Below are positions 55,270 to 63,435 of a stretch of 64,000 bases of DNA, one piece after another. Under the pieces are notes generated by a model. That model saw only the letters and a list, made by a program, of their open reading frames with translations, searched no databases and was not told where the DNA came from. The translations under genes were made by a program, and so were the position numbers. The DNA is from UBA1672 sp965263215 (GTDB lineage Bacteria > Pseudomonadota > Alphaproteobacteria > Micavibrionales > Micavibrionaceae). Location of the stretch: the NCBI GenBank assembly GCA_965263215.1, contig OZ253663.1:1674001-1738000 (forward strand). Direction: 5' to 3'. How positions within the stretch are numbered: position 1 is the first letter of the stretch; each line of letters begins with the position of its first letter.

Positions 55270-55860
55270 CTATTTTTGTACAAAGTTTTTGCGTAAAGAA
55301 AAGAATACATCAGATAAACTGTCGATAAGTTTAGCAGCGTCCTCAACTAATATATTCGCTTTTTCGTACCAGTCATCTTCTTGATCTGTTATTTTACACT
55401 TAAGTAAATAGATTTTTTCATCAATTTCATCACAAACATCAGGCAATTTGCCACCATCATTTGTAACATGCTCAAATAGAAGAGATTTTTTATTAAGATT
55501 ATGTACTAATGTTCTGACACGATTTATGTAGTTTGTGTAATTCTCTATTTGGGTTTGATCCATAGTTCCTTGATAGCGAACAAGATTAGAACTTACATTC
55601 TTGTAAGACATTTTCAAGTCAACAATCTCTTTTAAGAAATCGTCTCCTCCGATTTTATCAAAATACTCCCTATCCGATTGTTTCTTCGCACTCTTGTTTG
55701 CGCTCAACGCGCACAAAGCTGAAATAGCAGCACAAAAAACAGCTAGTAAAGTGCATACAAAGTTAGGCCAGTCGATCGTTCTAGAGGCATTTATAGCATC
55801 AATTAAAGATGAAAAATTTTCATCTAAATTACTAATTGTTACCGCAAATATATTTTTCAT
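55270..55860 (-). CDS. Single-span membrane protein of the cassette
   Basis: The 196-residue protein has a short N-terminal part, one hydrophobic segment near residues 34-56 (WPNFVCTLLAVFCAAISALCAL) and a long charged C-terminal domain, likely helical and cytoplasmic. I find no family. It is the last gene of the cassette, 3 bases after the STAS-like gene. It may be the output or effector of the module, as inference from position. Confidence 0.65.
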   Translation of the reverse strand: MKNIFAVTISNLDENFSSLIDAINASRTIDWPNFVCTLLAVFCAAISALCALSANKSAKKQSDREYFDKIGGDDFLKEIVDLKMSYKNVSSNLVRYQGTMDQTQIENYTNYINRVRTLVHNLNKKSLLFEHVTNDGGKLPDVCDEIDEKIYLLKCKITDQEDDWYEKANILVEDAAKLIDSLSDVFFSLRKNFVQK

Positions 55861-55863
55861 GCC

Positions 55864-56193
55864 CTACAAACTTGATAATCCGGTATTATGAGAAAGTGTT
55901 GCTGAAATAACATCATTTAGAATATCCCCAATTTTATCAGGAACTTCTACAAACCTATATTTATTTAAAAACAACGCACGACTACCCAAATTTGAGATAC
56001 TTTTAGAAAAAAGACCGCTAATGAAAGAAATATTGCAGTCCACGTTATTTGGAATAATTATTTCTACAATCTCATCAGTTTCATCAAGCTTATCTAGCTC
56101 ATAGCTACTCCTAGCAGCCAGTCCTTTTTTCTTGCCGCTTAAATATGGAGATTTTCCATTATCAGTAATATCGTTGAAATTAATTTTAGCCAT
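55864..56193 (-). CDS. STAS-like (DUF4325-type) protein
   Basis: The 109-residue protein resembles the STAS-like DUF4325 family: a leading segment (SSYELDKL), a strand VEIIIPNNVDCNISFISGLFSKSISNLG with the phospho-site-like position, and a helical end. It overlaps the ATPase gene by 8 bases in the same direction, so the two are likely coupled. GHKL ATPase plus STAS protein is the core of partner-switching regulators (SpoIIAB/SpoIIAA type). The assignment to DUF4325 is from memory of the pattern and is moderate. Confidence 0.6.
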   Translation of the reverse strand: MAKINFNDITDNGKSPYLSGKKKGLAARSSYELDKLDETDEIVEIIIPNNVDCNISFISGLFSKSISNLGSRALFLNKYRFVEVPDKIGDILNDVISATLSHNTGLSSL

Positions 56194-57688
56194 CCTCTAA
56201 TTTATCTGCCAACTCGTTAATTCTTTCTAAATCCGATGCCCCTATAACAAAGCGTAAACTAACAATTGTGCCAGGGAAATTCCTTGCTAGTGTTTTAACA
56301 CAATTCTGATCTGGTGGCCTAGAAATATCATTTTCTTCGTTAAATGCAAGCTGTCTTTCTCCTACACTCTTTGTTTTAAGAGGCGGTGAAGTCACACTTA
56401 ACCAACTACGCCCTGATATAAGGGTAAATCTAGGTTTATACTCTTCAATGTTGCAGCCAAACAAAGGATCCATAACATTTAATACACTATCCATTAAACC
56501 AACACCATTTAAAGTAGCGTTTTCTTGGTTATGAGGGTCTATTCTTGAAATCTTGTCTTGCATTGCGCAGACTGTTTTTAATGTGTCCTCAGAATAAAAG
56601 TTACTGTGTTTGGCTACATATTTATTAATTTGGTCTTTAATATCATCAGCCGCCAAATCCAGTGTTTGCGCTATTGTCAAACCAAAGTTAATAATAGCCA
56701 AATTACAAACGACAAGATCCTGTCCCATCAAGTTTTTTTTCTTCTGTAATACTCCTACAGTATGCCATTCCCCCGTTTCTGTATCAGGGTCAGCATGACG
56801 TAATGCATTATCAAACAACTCTGTCATAACGTCTCGAATTTTTGAACATGCCTCTTCACTAAGATTTTGCTTAGGGTTATGACGAGCAACCCAACTATCT
56901 TTTAACGTTGTTACAAAGTTATTGGCCACCTTCTCATCACGTTGTTCAGATTTAGCTAAATTTTTTGCATCAAGCCCGCCTCCAGAAGTTAATTTAAACG
57001 GCATTACATCTTCCAGAGTTCCAGCTGGAATAATTCCATCTAAGGTTGGTTGTGCTTGATTATTATTATTTGAAACAATATTCATGAAATCAGCTAGGCC
57101 AACAGCATCCAGTACCTGCGCTACTTCATCAGTAATACGGCCACCTTGTAACTGTTTATGAGGTAAATCTTTCTTCATAAGAGCCAATAATAAATAAGCT
57201 CCCATATCAAAACACATACCATCAGTAAAATTCAGTCTTAAAATCCTAGCATCACACTCTGCTTGCGCTATCTGCTCAAACTTTTCAAATGTTTCGTCTG
57301 GTCTGTCAATTAATGAGAAAACATCCAAATCTATTTCTGAAACTTCTGTTTTTCTTTTGTTGAAAGGCTTCCAAACCCCACGGCGGCATCTTTCAGGATA
57401 AAAGGAATCAAGTAGCATACTCTCAGATTTTTCGAACGTATGATTGAAGTGAAAACTTGATCTCAATCCCTTTTTACGAGCGATAGATAACTTGCGTAAT
57501 AATTTTTTCACCTGTTTGCGATTAGATGCATCTGTTCCTATGCGACCTCTTTTTCTAATCGCCAGCCTTAAAGCCAAATAATCTTCATTTGACATTTCTT
57601 GTATGTCTTTTGGGGTAATTTTAGACTTACCATCTTCGCTTGCTACGGAAAATCCGCGCAGCTGCTTATTTGGGTGAACGTTGTACAT
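56186..57688 (-). CDS. GHKL-type ATPase with internal STAS-like region
   Basis: The 500-residue protein has a basic N-terminal region, a STAS-like segment near residues 145-215 (RILRLNFTDGMCFDMGAYLLLALM, then DAVGLADFMN), and a C-terminal GHKL fold. The N box is MTELFDNALRHAD (near 292-304), and later glycine-containing motifs are NFG (about 335) and LNGVGLMDSVLNVM (near 395), which stand for G boxes, although divergent. It is not a typical histidine kinase: no phosphoacceptor His domain is seen. ATG 57688 is preferred over TTG 57691. It leads the AT-rich three-gene cassette. Confidence 0.65.
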   Translation of the reverse strand: MYNVHPNKQLRGFSVASEDGKSKITPKDIQEMSNEDYLALRLAIRKRGRIGTDASNRKQVKKLLRKLSIARKKGLRSSFHFNHTFEKSESMLLDSFYPERCRRGVWKPFNKRKTEVSEIDLDVFSLIDRPDETFEKFEQIAQAECDARILRLNFTDGMCFDMGAYLLLALMKKDLPHKQLQGGRITDEVAQVLDAVGLADFMNIVSNNNNQAQPTLDGIIPAGTLEDVMPFKLTSGGGLDAKNLAKSEQRDEKVANNFVTTLKDSWVARHNPKQNLSEEACSKIRDVMTELFDNALRHADPDTETGEWHTVGVLQKKKNLMGQDLVVCNLAIINFGLTIAQTLDLAADDIKDQINKYVAKHSNFYSEDTLKTVCAMQDKISRIDPHNQENATLNGVGLMDSVLNVMDPLFGCNIEEYKPRFTLISGRSWLSVTSPPLKTKSVGERQLAFNEENDISRPPDQNCVKTLARNFPGTIVSLRFVIGASDLERINELADKLEDG

Positions 57689-57727
57689 CAAAACAGAATA
57701 ACAACTTTATAGTGTACAGCAAGGCCT

Positions 57728-57739
57728 CATAACGTTATG
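57728..57739. promoter_or_regulatory. Palindrome upstream of the GHKL gene
   Basis: CATAACGTTATG is a perfect 12-bp palindrome 40 bases upstream of the ATG of the cassette on the minus strand, and may be an operator. An AT-rich TATAAA box lies close to the start. Confidence 0.4.
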
Positions 57740-57779
57740 TAGAAAATTTTTAGACATTTATATATTAATAAAAACGCAT

Positions 57780-58184
57780 CCAAGGGTGTCCCCTTGGTTC
57801 TGGTTGAGCGGGAAAGCGCTTACGGCATCCAATCGACGCACGGTTGGTCTTGATGAAATCATCATGGGGTTTTTAGGGGTAGCAGGAACGCTCCCATAAA
57901 TGGGGATTGAACATCCATATGTTCATGCATGGTTCGGTGCGGGTGGAGATGCAATTCTCCAAGTCCTGCGAGGGATAAAACGGCGATACGTTTTGATGGT
58001 TTTGCATGCTGGAACGGATTGTGTTCCCATGCTCAAAACCATCCGCGAGAGGGATGAAACGGGAGAGCGCAGCGTCTCCCTTTCCAAGCGTGTTGTAGTA
58101 CAACACACAGCTTGCGTTCAGTAGAAATTGCAAATTTCATTCTCAAACGGCTCCGTCAGAGCATTGAAGGAACTCCCCTCAATG
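57780..58184. repeat. Non-coding tract packed with inverted repeats
   Basis: The gap 57689-58256 (568 bases) holds no credible gene. At least nine inverted repeats are packed in it. They include CCAAGGG/CCCTTGG (57780-57797), TGATGA/TCATCA (57851-57864), CCCAT/ATGGG (57893-57904), GAACAT/ATGTTC (57909-57924) and GGAGA/TCTCC (57945-57960). The largest is GATGGTTTTG/CAAAACCATC (57995-58043), whose arms extend inward with CATG and GAAC pairs. Then come GGGAGA/TCTCCC (58061-58080), CAAGC-GTGTTGTA/TACAACAC-GCTTG (58085-58114) and CATTGA/TCAATG (58163-58184). It may be oriT, an origin, or a structured RNA. Confidence 0.6.
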
Positions 58185-58256
58185 ACAGTCGCCCGAGCAA
58201 CAACACTTCGGCTGGTAAATTTAACTTGTCACCACAACCGACAAGGAGAAGCCGCC

Positions 58257-58499
58257 ATGAAACCAGACATCGAAAAATACCTACCCATGTTAAACGACAT
58301 GGATTTAACCCGCGAACAAAAGATCGAGCTTATCCACGATCTGTGGCACATCATGCAAAATTTCGTAGATCGTGCCTTTGGTGTTCACCCACTGCAACAA
58401 TGTCGCGATAAAAAAGAATTTAGCGATTTACACGATTCCAACAAATGCATAGACTCAATTCCAAGCCCTCAACCATCCGATGGAGATATTCGCCCATGA
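58257..58499 (+). CDS. Small protein preceding the recombinase
   Basis: The 80-residue protein starts at ATG 58257 after ACAAGGAGAA, a strong ribosome-binding site, and contains LTREQKIELIHDLWHIMQNFVDRAFG, a helix-rich segment. Small proteins of this kind are found before large serine recombinases in other alphaproteobacterial elements, as far as I recall. Its stop overlaps the recombinase start (ATGA). It may be a recombination directionality or accessory factor; that is inference. Confidence 0.65.
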   Translation: MKPDIEKYLPMLNDMDLTREQKIELIHDLWHIMQNFVDRAFGVHPLQQCRDKKEFSDLHDSNKCIDSIPSPQPSDGDIRP

Positions 58500-60055
58500 C
58501 AAAGAGCCGAGCCATGAAAGCCGTAATTTACTGCCGCGTATCCAGCCAGAAACAAGTGCAAAAAGGTGATGGTCTCGGCTCTCAAGAAACACGCTGCCGC
58601 GACTTCGCCAAACTAAAAGGCTATGAAGTCGTGGACGTGTTTAAAGATGAAGGGGTGTACGGCAGTATGATCGACCGCCCCGCTATGCAGGACATGCTGG
58701 CCTTCCTCAAAGACAACAAAAGGCATCAAACGCATATCGTATTGATTGACGACATCAGCCGCCTTGCCCGTAGCCTTGATGCGCATATTCACCTGCGCAC
58801 GGCGATTAACGAGGCAGGCGGCAAGCTGGAAAGCCCGTCTATTGAGTTTGGAGAAGATTCCGACTCTATCCTCGTTGAAAACCTTCTGGCCAGCGTCTCG
58901 CAGCACCAGCGTCAAAAGAATGCTGAGCAAACCAAGAACCGCATGTTTGCCCGCGTGATGAATGGTTATTGGCCGTTCTATCCCCCAACTGGATACAAAT
59001 ACGCCAGCGTTAAGGGCGAAAATGGCCGCGTACTCGTCCGTGATGAACCTTTAGCCTCTGTCATTGCCGAAACGTTAGAAGGCTATGCTGCAGGACGCTT
59101 TGAAACGCACACAGAGATTAAACGCTATCTGCAAGATCATACAATATTCCCAATTCCCAAAAGCGGCGAAATTCATATTCAGCGTATTGATAATATGCTT
59201 AATCAACCGCTCTATGCTGGATACATGACCATTGAGAAATGGGACATCAAATTGCGCCCCGCCAAGCATGAGCCACTCATTAGCTTTGAAACCTATCAGG
59301 AAATTCAGGAGCGCTTACACGGTAAAGCCAAAGCCCCCGCAAAGGCTAACTTAAGTGATGACTTCCCCTTGCGCGGCTTTATCACGTGTAATTGCTGTGG
59401 TGAGCCAATGACAGGCTGCTGGTCAAAAGGCCGTAATCAGAAATATCCGTATTACTATTGCTACAACAAGGATTGCACAGAATTCCGCAAATCCGTGCGC
59501 AAAGAAAAGGTTGAGGCAGAGTTTGAAGAATTGCTCTTGGAACTTAAACCATCACAGGAGCTATTCTTCACAGCGATGGATATGTTCCGTGATTTATGGG
59601 CAGGACAAAAAGACCGCAATAAAGGTGACGTCATTATACTGAAACAAGAGCTGTCCAAGATTGATGATCGCGTGGAACAATTCCTAGACAGAATCGTGGA
59701 CACGGAAAGCCCGAAAGTCATTTCCGCTTATGAGCAAAAGATCGAAAAACTCGAACAACAGAAGATAGTTATACAAGAAAAAATCCAAAATTGCGGCCGT
59801 CCGCTAACGGCCTTTGACGAAACTTTTCGAACCGCGATGGACTTTCTTGCAAACCCGCACAGGCTGTGGACTTCAGACAAGTTAGAAGACCGCAGATTGG
59901 TGCTTAGATTGGTTTTTTCGGAAAAATTACCTTACCAAAGAAACGAAGGTTTTCGAACCGCCCGAACAGCGCTTCCAGTAACGGTTTTGCAGCAGCTTAA
60001 GGGTAGTAATTATGAAATGGCGCGCCCGAGAGGATTCGAACCCCTGACCTCCTGA
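58496..60055 (+). CDS. Large serine recombinase of the element
   Basis: The 519-residue protein starts at ATG 58496 (MTKSRAMKAVIYCRVSS). The resolvase domain has the catalytic Ser in IYCRVSSQKQ, then DDISRLARS; the recombinase domain follows, and a zinc ribbon near CNCCGEPMTGC and YYYCYNKDC (residues about 300-325) and a coiled coil near 400-450. It is likely the integrase. The last codons lie within the tRNA-Arg gene, so the C terminus in the integrated state comes partly from the host tRNA (the final MARPRGFEPLTS). In the excised circle the frame would instead continue 24 codons from 51483 to a TAA at 51555-51557. Confidence 0.93.
   Translation: MTKSRAMKAVIYCRVSSQKQVQKGDGLGSQETRCRDFAKLKGYEVVDVFKDEGVYGSMIDRPAMQDMLAFLKDNKRHQTHIVLIDDISRLARSLDAHIHLRTAINEAGGKLESPSIEFGEDSDSILVENLLASVSQHQRQKNAEQTKNRMFARVMNGYWPFYPPTGYKYASVKGENGRVLVRDEPLASVIAETLEGYAAGRFETHTEIKRYLQDHTIFPIPKSGEIHIQRIDNMLNQPLYAGYMTIEKWDIKLRPAKHEPLISFETYQEIQERLHGKAKAPAKANLSDDFPLRGFITCNCCGEPMTGCWSKGRNQKYPYYYCYNKDCTEFRKSVRKEKVEAEFEELLLELKPSQELFFTAMDMFRDLWAGQKDRNKGDVIILKQELSKIDDRVEQFLDRIVDTESPKVISAYEQKIEKLEQQKIVIQEKIQNCGRPLTAFDETFRTAMDFLANPHRLWTSDKLEDRRLVLRLVFSEKLPYQRNEGFRTARTALPVTVLQQLKGSNYEMARPRGFEPLTS
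60015..60023. other. Inferred right attachment site (attR)
   Basis: AAATGGCGC overlaps the CCA end of tRNA-Arg and the last codons of the recombinase. It matches the left site at 51475-51483. Confidence 0.6.
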
Positions 60056-60094
60056 TCCGTAGTCAGGCGCTCTATCCAGCTGAGCTACGGGCGC
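60018..60094 (-). tRNA. tRNA-Arg (anticodon ACG), integration target
   Basis: The 77-nt minus-strand sequence folds with acceptor GCGCCCG/CGGGCGC, D arm GCTCAGCTGGATAGAGC, anticodon loop CTACGGA with ACG, T arm GGTTCGAATCC and encoded CCA. ACG is read as inosine-modified Arg. The 3' end is overlapped by the recombinase gene on the plus strand. Confidence 0.97.
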
Positions 60095-60197
60095 GTATTG
60101 TGATTGCCTCACAAAAGTGGTGGGAAGATACTCCAATCATTCAGGGAATGCAAGAATAGATCGTAAAAAATTATTACACGCTCTAAACATTGTTATT

Positions 60198-60226
60198 TTG
60201 ACAGAATTTTTTTGAAACTATATATT
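60198..60226 (+). promoter_or_regulatory. Strong promoter of the acidic gene pair
   Basis: TTGACA (60198-60203), a 17-base spacer and TATATT (60221-60226) lie 31 bases before GTG 60258. This is close to the sigma-70 consensus. Confidence 0.75.
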
Positions 60227-60257
60227 CTGCTTACCTTTATAAGTCAGGAGAATCAAG

Positions 60258-60629
60258 GTGAGCGACGACAACGAACAGGAAGAACCCGGAACGATATTTC
60301 TTGTCACCGGTTTTTTGGATGATGAAGGAAGTGCATGGTTCGGAGACGACACCCAAGGGAAACCATTTTGGGCGGCGGTCTTAATTCCCAAAGAAAAAGA
60401 GTTCTTATTCAACGAGGCATACGAGCAGTGCGTTAATCTTGGTACCGATATCGACCTGGCCCTATATGCAGAGCGCATTGTGAAATGGGGAAAATCCGGT
60501 GAAGAATATCCATCTGCCGAGGAATTAACGGAACTTAAACGTGTTTATGGTGATCATAAAGTTATAGACATGAACGATAATAATGATACAGATGCCGGTT
60601 TCGATACTCACGAAACACCGGGATTTTAA
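60258..60629 (+). CDS. Small acidic protein of unknown function
   Basis: The 123-residue protein is acidic, with a GTG start after AGGAG at proper spacing and a strong promoter upstream. I recognise no motif; it contains a Trp/Phe-rich central part (SAWFGDDTQGKPFWAAVLIP) and an Asp/Asn-rich C-terminal tail. It is soluble. The following gene starts 28 bases later, so the two probably form an operon. Confidence 0.7.
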   Translation: MSDDNEQEEPGTIFLVTGFLDDEGSAWFGDDTQGKPFWAAVLIPKEKEFLFNEAYEQCVNLGTDIDLALYAERIVKWGKSGEEYPSAEELTELKRVYGDHKVIDMNDNNDTDAGFDTHETPGF

Positions 60630-60657
60630 ACAAACATAATATAAGGGTATTAGCGGC

Positions 60658-62007
60658 GTGGAAAAGAAACACTCATTACGCAATGAGATGGCACAGGCGG
60701 ATCATAGTTTTAATGTTGCCTTTACGGAAACAGGAAAGATCCTTGATCCGGACGATGGTTTACGACGATTTCTAATTGAAACGCGTGAGCAGATTGAAAC
60801 AGACAAACGTCATTTCACCGAAGAACTTTTTTCAGACATTTTCGCATTGTATGAGACGGGCACATTAGCCGCCGAAGCAGTACAAGGCAGTACGGAAACA
60901 CTTGAAGAAGACCCTTTTATGAGCACACTTGCAGTAAGCTCTACCGTTGCCGCCGTATATCTACTGCACAGCATCAACGCACAACGCGGCGCGAAAGAGC
61001 ACGAATATCGTAAAGCCTTAAAGATGTTTGTAGAATTCGAAAATGATACGCAAAACGAAAGTAACGGGCATACAAAAGAAGAACGCAGATTTGTAGCAGA
61101 AGAAAACCTGCGTCATAAAATGCAGCATAGTGGCTTGCAGTTTGTGAACCTGCCTGACGAACAAATACGATTTCCAAAATCAGAGTTTCGTGAAATCGCA
61201 CGAAAAAAAGGTATTGGCGAGCCAATAAGCTTTGACACCGTTAAAAGAGTTGGTGATTTTATGCGCAAACCAATGCTGGAAAAAGTAACGGTTACAGGAC
61301 AGGCGCTATCCTATGTTATGTATCAGGGGGAACGCGCGGCAGGATTCATGGGCACAGTTGCAACGGAATACATTAAAAACCCGTTTCGTATGCATAAGAT
61401 CGCGCAAAGCACGGCAATGGGTTTTAGTGAGGCAGCCAAACTTAATGCAGATTTGGCAGAACAAAAAAATGGGGACGATGCTGATTTAGAAGAGCCGGAA
61501 GATAAGCGCCCCCCCATCACACTTGAACAATTACACAGTGTTAATCTGCGCTCCATCGAAAAAATTGGGCAGGCATGGTCGAGAGAAGATAAAGATAAGA
61601 TGATCACCATCATGCGTGACCAAGAAGATCACGAAAAAGCCGCCGTTCGTGCAAAACGCAGCCTTCACGTACAGGCCGCTTTTATCGGATTACAGCTTGC
61701 GCTGATCCCTGTGAAACTGATGAGCGAAGAACACAGGCATACCGTTGGGCTTAACGTTTATTCTTTCTTCGCGCCCTTGGGCCCCTTGAAAGGCTTTGCG
61801 GATGAATTGAAATCAAACCGTGCCAAGGCGAATAGTAAGCTTGCCGAAAAAGTTGAGCATTTGGGTGAAATTATCGGCCTTGATGCCGACAGTAAAACAT
61901 CTGAGGAATTGAGAGCCGACAACGATGATCACGATCATGATAACGACAATGATGATTATGACGATCCGGACGCAGGTTCTTTGGACAGGACACTTGAACC
62001 ACTATAG
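60658..62007 (+). CDS. Unknown protein with acidic His/Asp tail
   Basis: I do not recognise this 449-residue protein. It has a hydrophobic stretch near residues 90-105 (MSTLAVSSTVAAVYLL) and another near 345-360 (AAFIGLQLALIPV), and a C-terminal tail of DDHDHDNDNDDYDD type that could bind metal. It starts with GTG, 28 bases after the acidic gene. Its last 52 bases overlap the convergent phosphatase gene. Confidence 0.65.
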   Translation: MEKKHSLRNEMAQADHSFNVAFTETGKILDPDDGLRRFLIETREQIETDKRHFTEELFSDIFALYETGTLAAEAVQGSTETLEEDPFMSTLAVSSTVAAVYLLHSINAQRGAKEHEYRKALKMFVEFENDTQNESNGHTKEERRFVAEENLRHKMQHSGLQFVNLPDEQIRFPKSEFREIARKKGIGEPISFDTVKRVGDFMRKPMLEKVTVTGQALSYVMYQGERAAGFMGTVATEYIKNPFRMHKIAQSTAMGFSEAAKLNADLAEQKNGDDADLEEPEDKRPPITLEQLHSVNLRSIEKIGQAWSREDKDKMITIMRDQEDHEKAAVRAKRSLHVQAAFIGLQLALIPVKLMSEEHRHTVGLNVYSFFAPLGPLKGFADELKSNRAKANSKLAEKVEHLGEIIGLDADSKTSEELRADNDDHDHDNDNDDYDDPDAGSLDRTLEPL

Positions 62008-62459
62008 AAAACCTTGGCGATGAAGGCGTCTATACCCTCCTCTATGGTGTTAAACGTTTTCTCAAACCCATCCACTTCACCATAATATGGGTCAGGAATA
62101 TTCATACCTTGATATCGATCATGGTAATCGAGCAATAGCTTTATTTTATCATGGTATTTTTCATCGACCATTCTGCGCATTGTACGCTCATGCCCCTTAT
62201 CCATGGCAATCAAATAATCAAACTTATCAAAATCCTCATCGGCTAATTTACGGCCTCTGATATCTGTGATGTCTATATTATGATTTTGCGCCGCCGCGAT
62301 AGAGCGATAATCAGGCGGATCACCTATATGATAACCAAACGTCCCTGCGGAATCACAACGCGCCGATAATTTTTGCGCGCGCACACGATCTCTAAAGATT
62401 CCCTCTGCTGTGGGTGACCTGCAAATATTACCTGTACATACAAATAAAACTGAAATCAT
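61956..62459 (-). CDS. Low-molecular-weight protein tyrosine phosphatase
   Basis: The 167-residue enzyme has the CX5R active site CTGNICRS (Cys8 to Arg14) and the general acid Asp in IPDPYYGEVDGFEKTF. The length is typical. Such enzymes dephosphorylate tyrosine kinases of exopolysaccharide systems, or arginine phosphate in other lineages. Its coding end overlaps the convergent unknown gene by 52 bases. No kinase partner is nearby. Confidence 0.93.
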   Translation of the reverse strand: MISVLFVCTGNICRSPTAEGIFRDRVRAQKLSARCDSAGTFGYHIGDPPDYRSIAAAQNHNIDITDIRGRKLADEDFDKFDYLIAMDKGHERTMRRMVDEKYHDKIKLLLDYHDRYQGMNIPDPYYGEVDGFEKTFNTIEEGIDAFIAKVFYSGSSVLSKEPASGSS

Positions 62460-62598
62460 AATCCAATATCCTTAAAAACAATGTGCATAATGTGATCACT
62501 ATGTACATCTATGAAATATAGTTTAATCTTGCAAGCAAGAAACATTCTGCACATAGTAGCAAACATCTGGAAATACTTCCAATTTTAGGGCGTAATGC

Positions 62599-63426
62599 AT
62601 GACAAAATCTTCTGATTTACAGTTGGATCACACAGTGTCAAAAGAGGCACACGTTCGTCTTGCACAAAATCCGGAGGAAATAGAACAAGCGCAAAAGCTT
62701 CGGTATCAGGTTTTTTACGAAGAATACGGCGCGCAACCAACAGATGAAATGCGTGATCAAAAGCGTGATTTTGATGATTTTGACAAAATCACAGATCATT
62801 TAATTGTTCTGGCCAATGATCCTCTAACCGGAAATGAAAAAATTGTCGGGACATACAGGCTTTTGCGTCAAAACATCGCCGAACAGCATGGGCGGTTTTA
62901 TTCCACCGACGAATATAACCTTGATAAACTTATTGCCAGTGACAATTTCCTATTAGAGCTTGGCAGGTCTTGTGTTCTGGCCGATTACAGAACCAAACCA
63001 ATCCTCAATATGCTCTGGCAAGGCATTGCAGATTATATCACAGACCATAAGATTGACTTGTTGTTTGGCTGTGCTAGCTTTCAGGGCGTAAGCGTTGATT
63101 CCATCGCGCAGCAACTGTCCTATCTTCATCATTTTCATTCGACACCGGCAGATATCAGTCCGGTTGCGATCAAAGAACGCTATGTAGATATGAATATCTA
63201 TGAAAAAGAGACATTAAACGAACGTCGCGTTTTTGCATCACTCCCCCCTCTTATTAAAGGCTATTTAAGGCTTGGCGCGACTATTGGTAACGGCGCGGTG
63301 ATTGATCACCAGTTCAACACGATTGATGTTTGTATTGTTGTTCAAACAAGCTTAATGACAGAACGTTACCGCAAGTATTACGAACGCAAAATACAAAAAA
63401 CCATGCCGGGTCAATCAGAGGAATAA
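62599..63426 (+). CDS. olsB: L-ornithine N-alpha-acyltransferase (OlsB-like)
   Basis: OlsB makes lyso-ornithine lipid from ornithine and 3-hydroxyacyl-ACP. The 275-residue GNAT-fold protein has LRYQVFYEEYGAQ, DHLIVLAND, GTYRLLRQ and LELGRSCVLADYR, the pattern of the OlsB family. A plsC-type gene follows after 9 bases, which fits olsBA. The product is membrane lipid without phosphorus. Other acyl-amino acid synthases are possible. Confidence 0.87.
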   Translation: MTKSSDLQLDHTVSKEAHVRLAQNPEEIEQAQKLRYQVFYEEYGAQPTDEMRDQKRDFDDFDKITDHLIVLANDPLTGNEKIVGTYRLLRQNIAEQHGRFYSTDEYNLDKLIASDNFLLELGRSCVLADYRTKPILNMLWQGIADYITDHKIDLLFGCASFQGVSVDSIAQQLSYLHHFHSTPADISPVAIKERYVDMNIYEKETLNERRVFASLPPLIKGYLRLGATIGNGAVIDHQFNTIDVCIVVQTSLMTERYRKYYERKIQKTMPGQSEE

Positions 63427-63435
63427 TAAACCGCC

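Larger units (their letters stand above)
51475..60023. mobile_element. Integrative mobilizable element in the tRNA-Arg 3' end
   Basis: The element has a toxin-antitoxin pair, an unknown gene, MobC and relaxase, a three-gene cassette, a hairpin tract, a small gene and a large serine recombinase that ends inside tRNA-Arg. The sequence AAATGGCGC occurs at 51475-51483 and at 60015-60023. Joining the outer flanks at it rebuilds tRNA-Arg followed on the minus strand by TTTTTTCTTTC. No conjugation apparatus is encoded, so transfer would need a helper. A 9-bp match is short and alone would not suffice; the location and the restored flank carry the argument. Confidence 0.75.

Noticed and set aside
57900..58124. 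A 74-codon open frame in the inverted-repeat tract
   Set aside because: It has no protein-like composition, and the tract is explained by hairpins. The opposite-strand frames there are also short.
60017..60055. The final MARPRGFEPLTS residues as a natural part of the recombinase
   Set aside because: They are a translation of the tRNA-Arg gene on the other strand, so they reflect the insertion point rather than a conserved domain.
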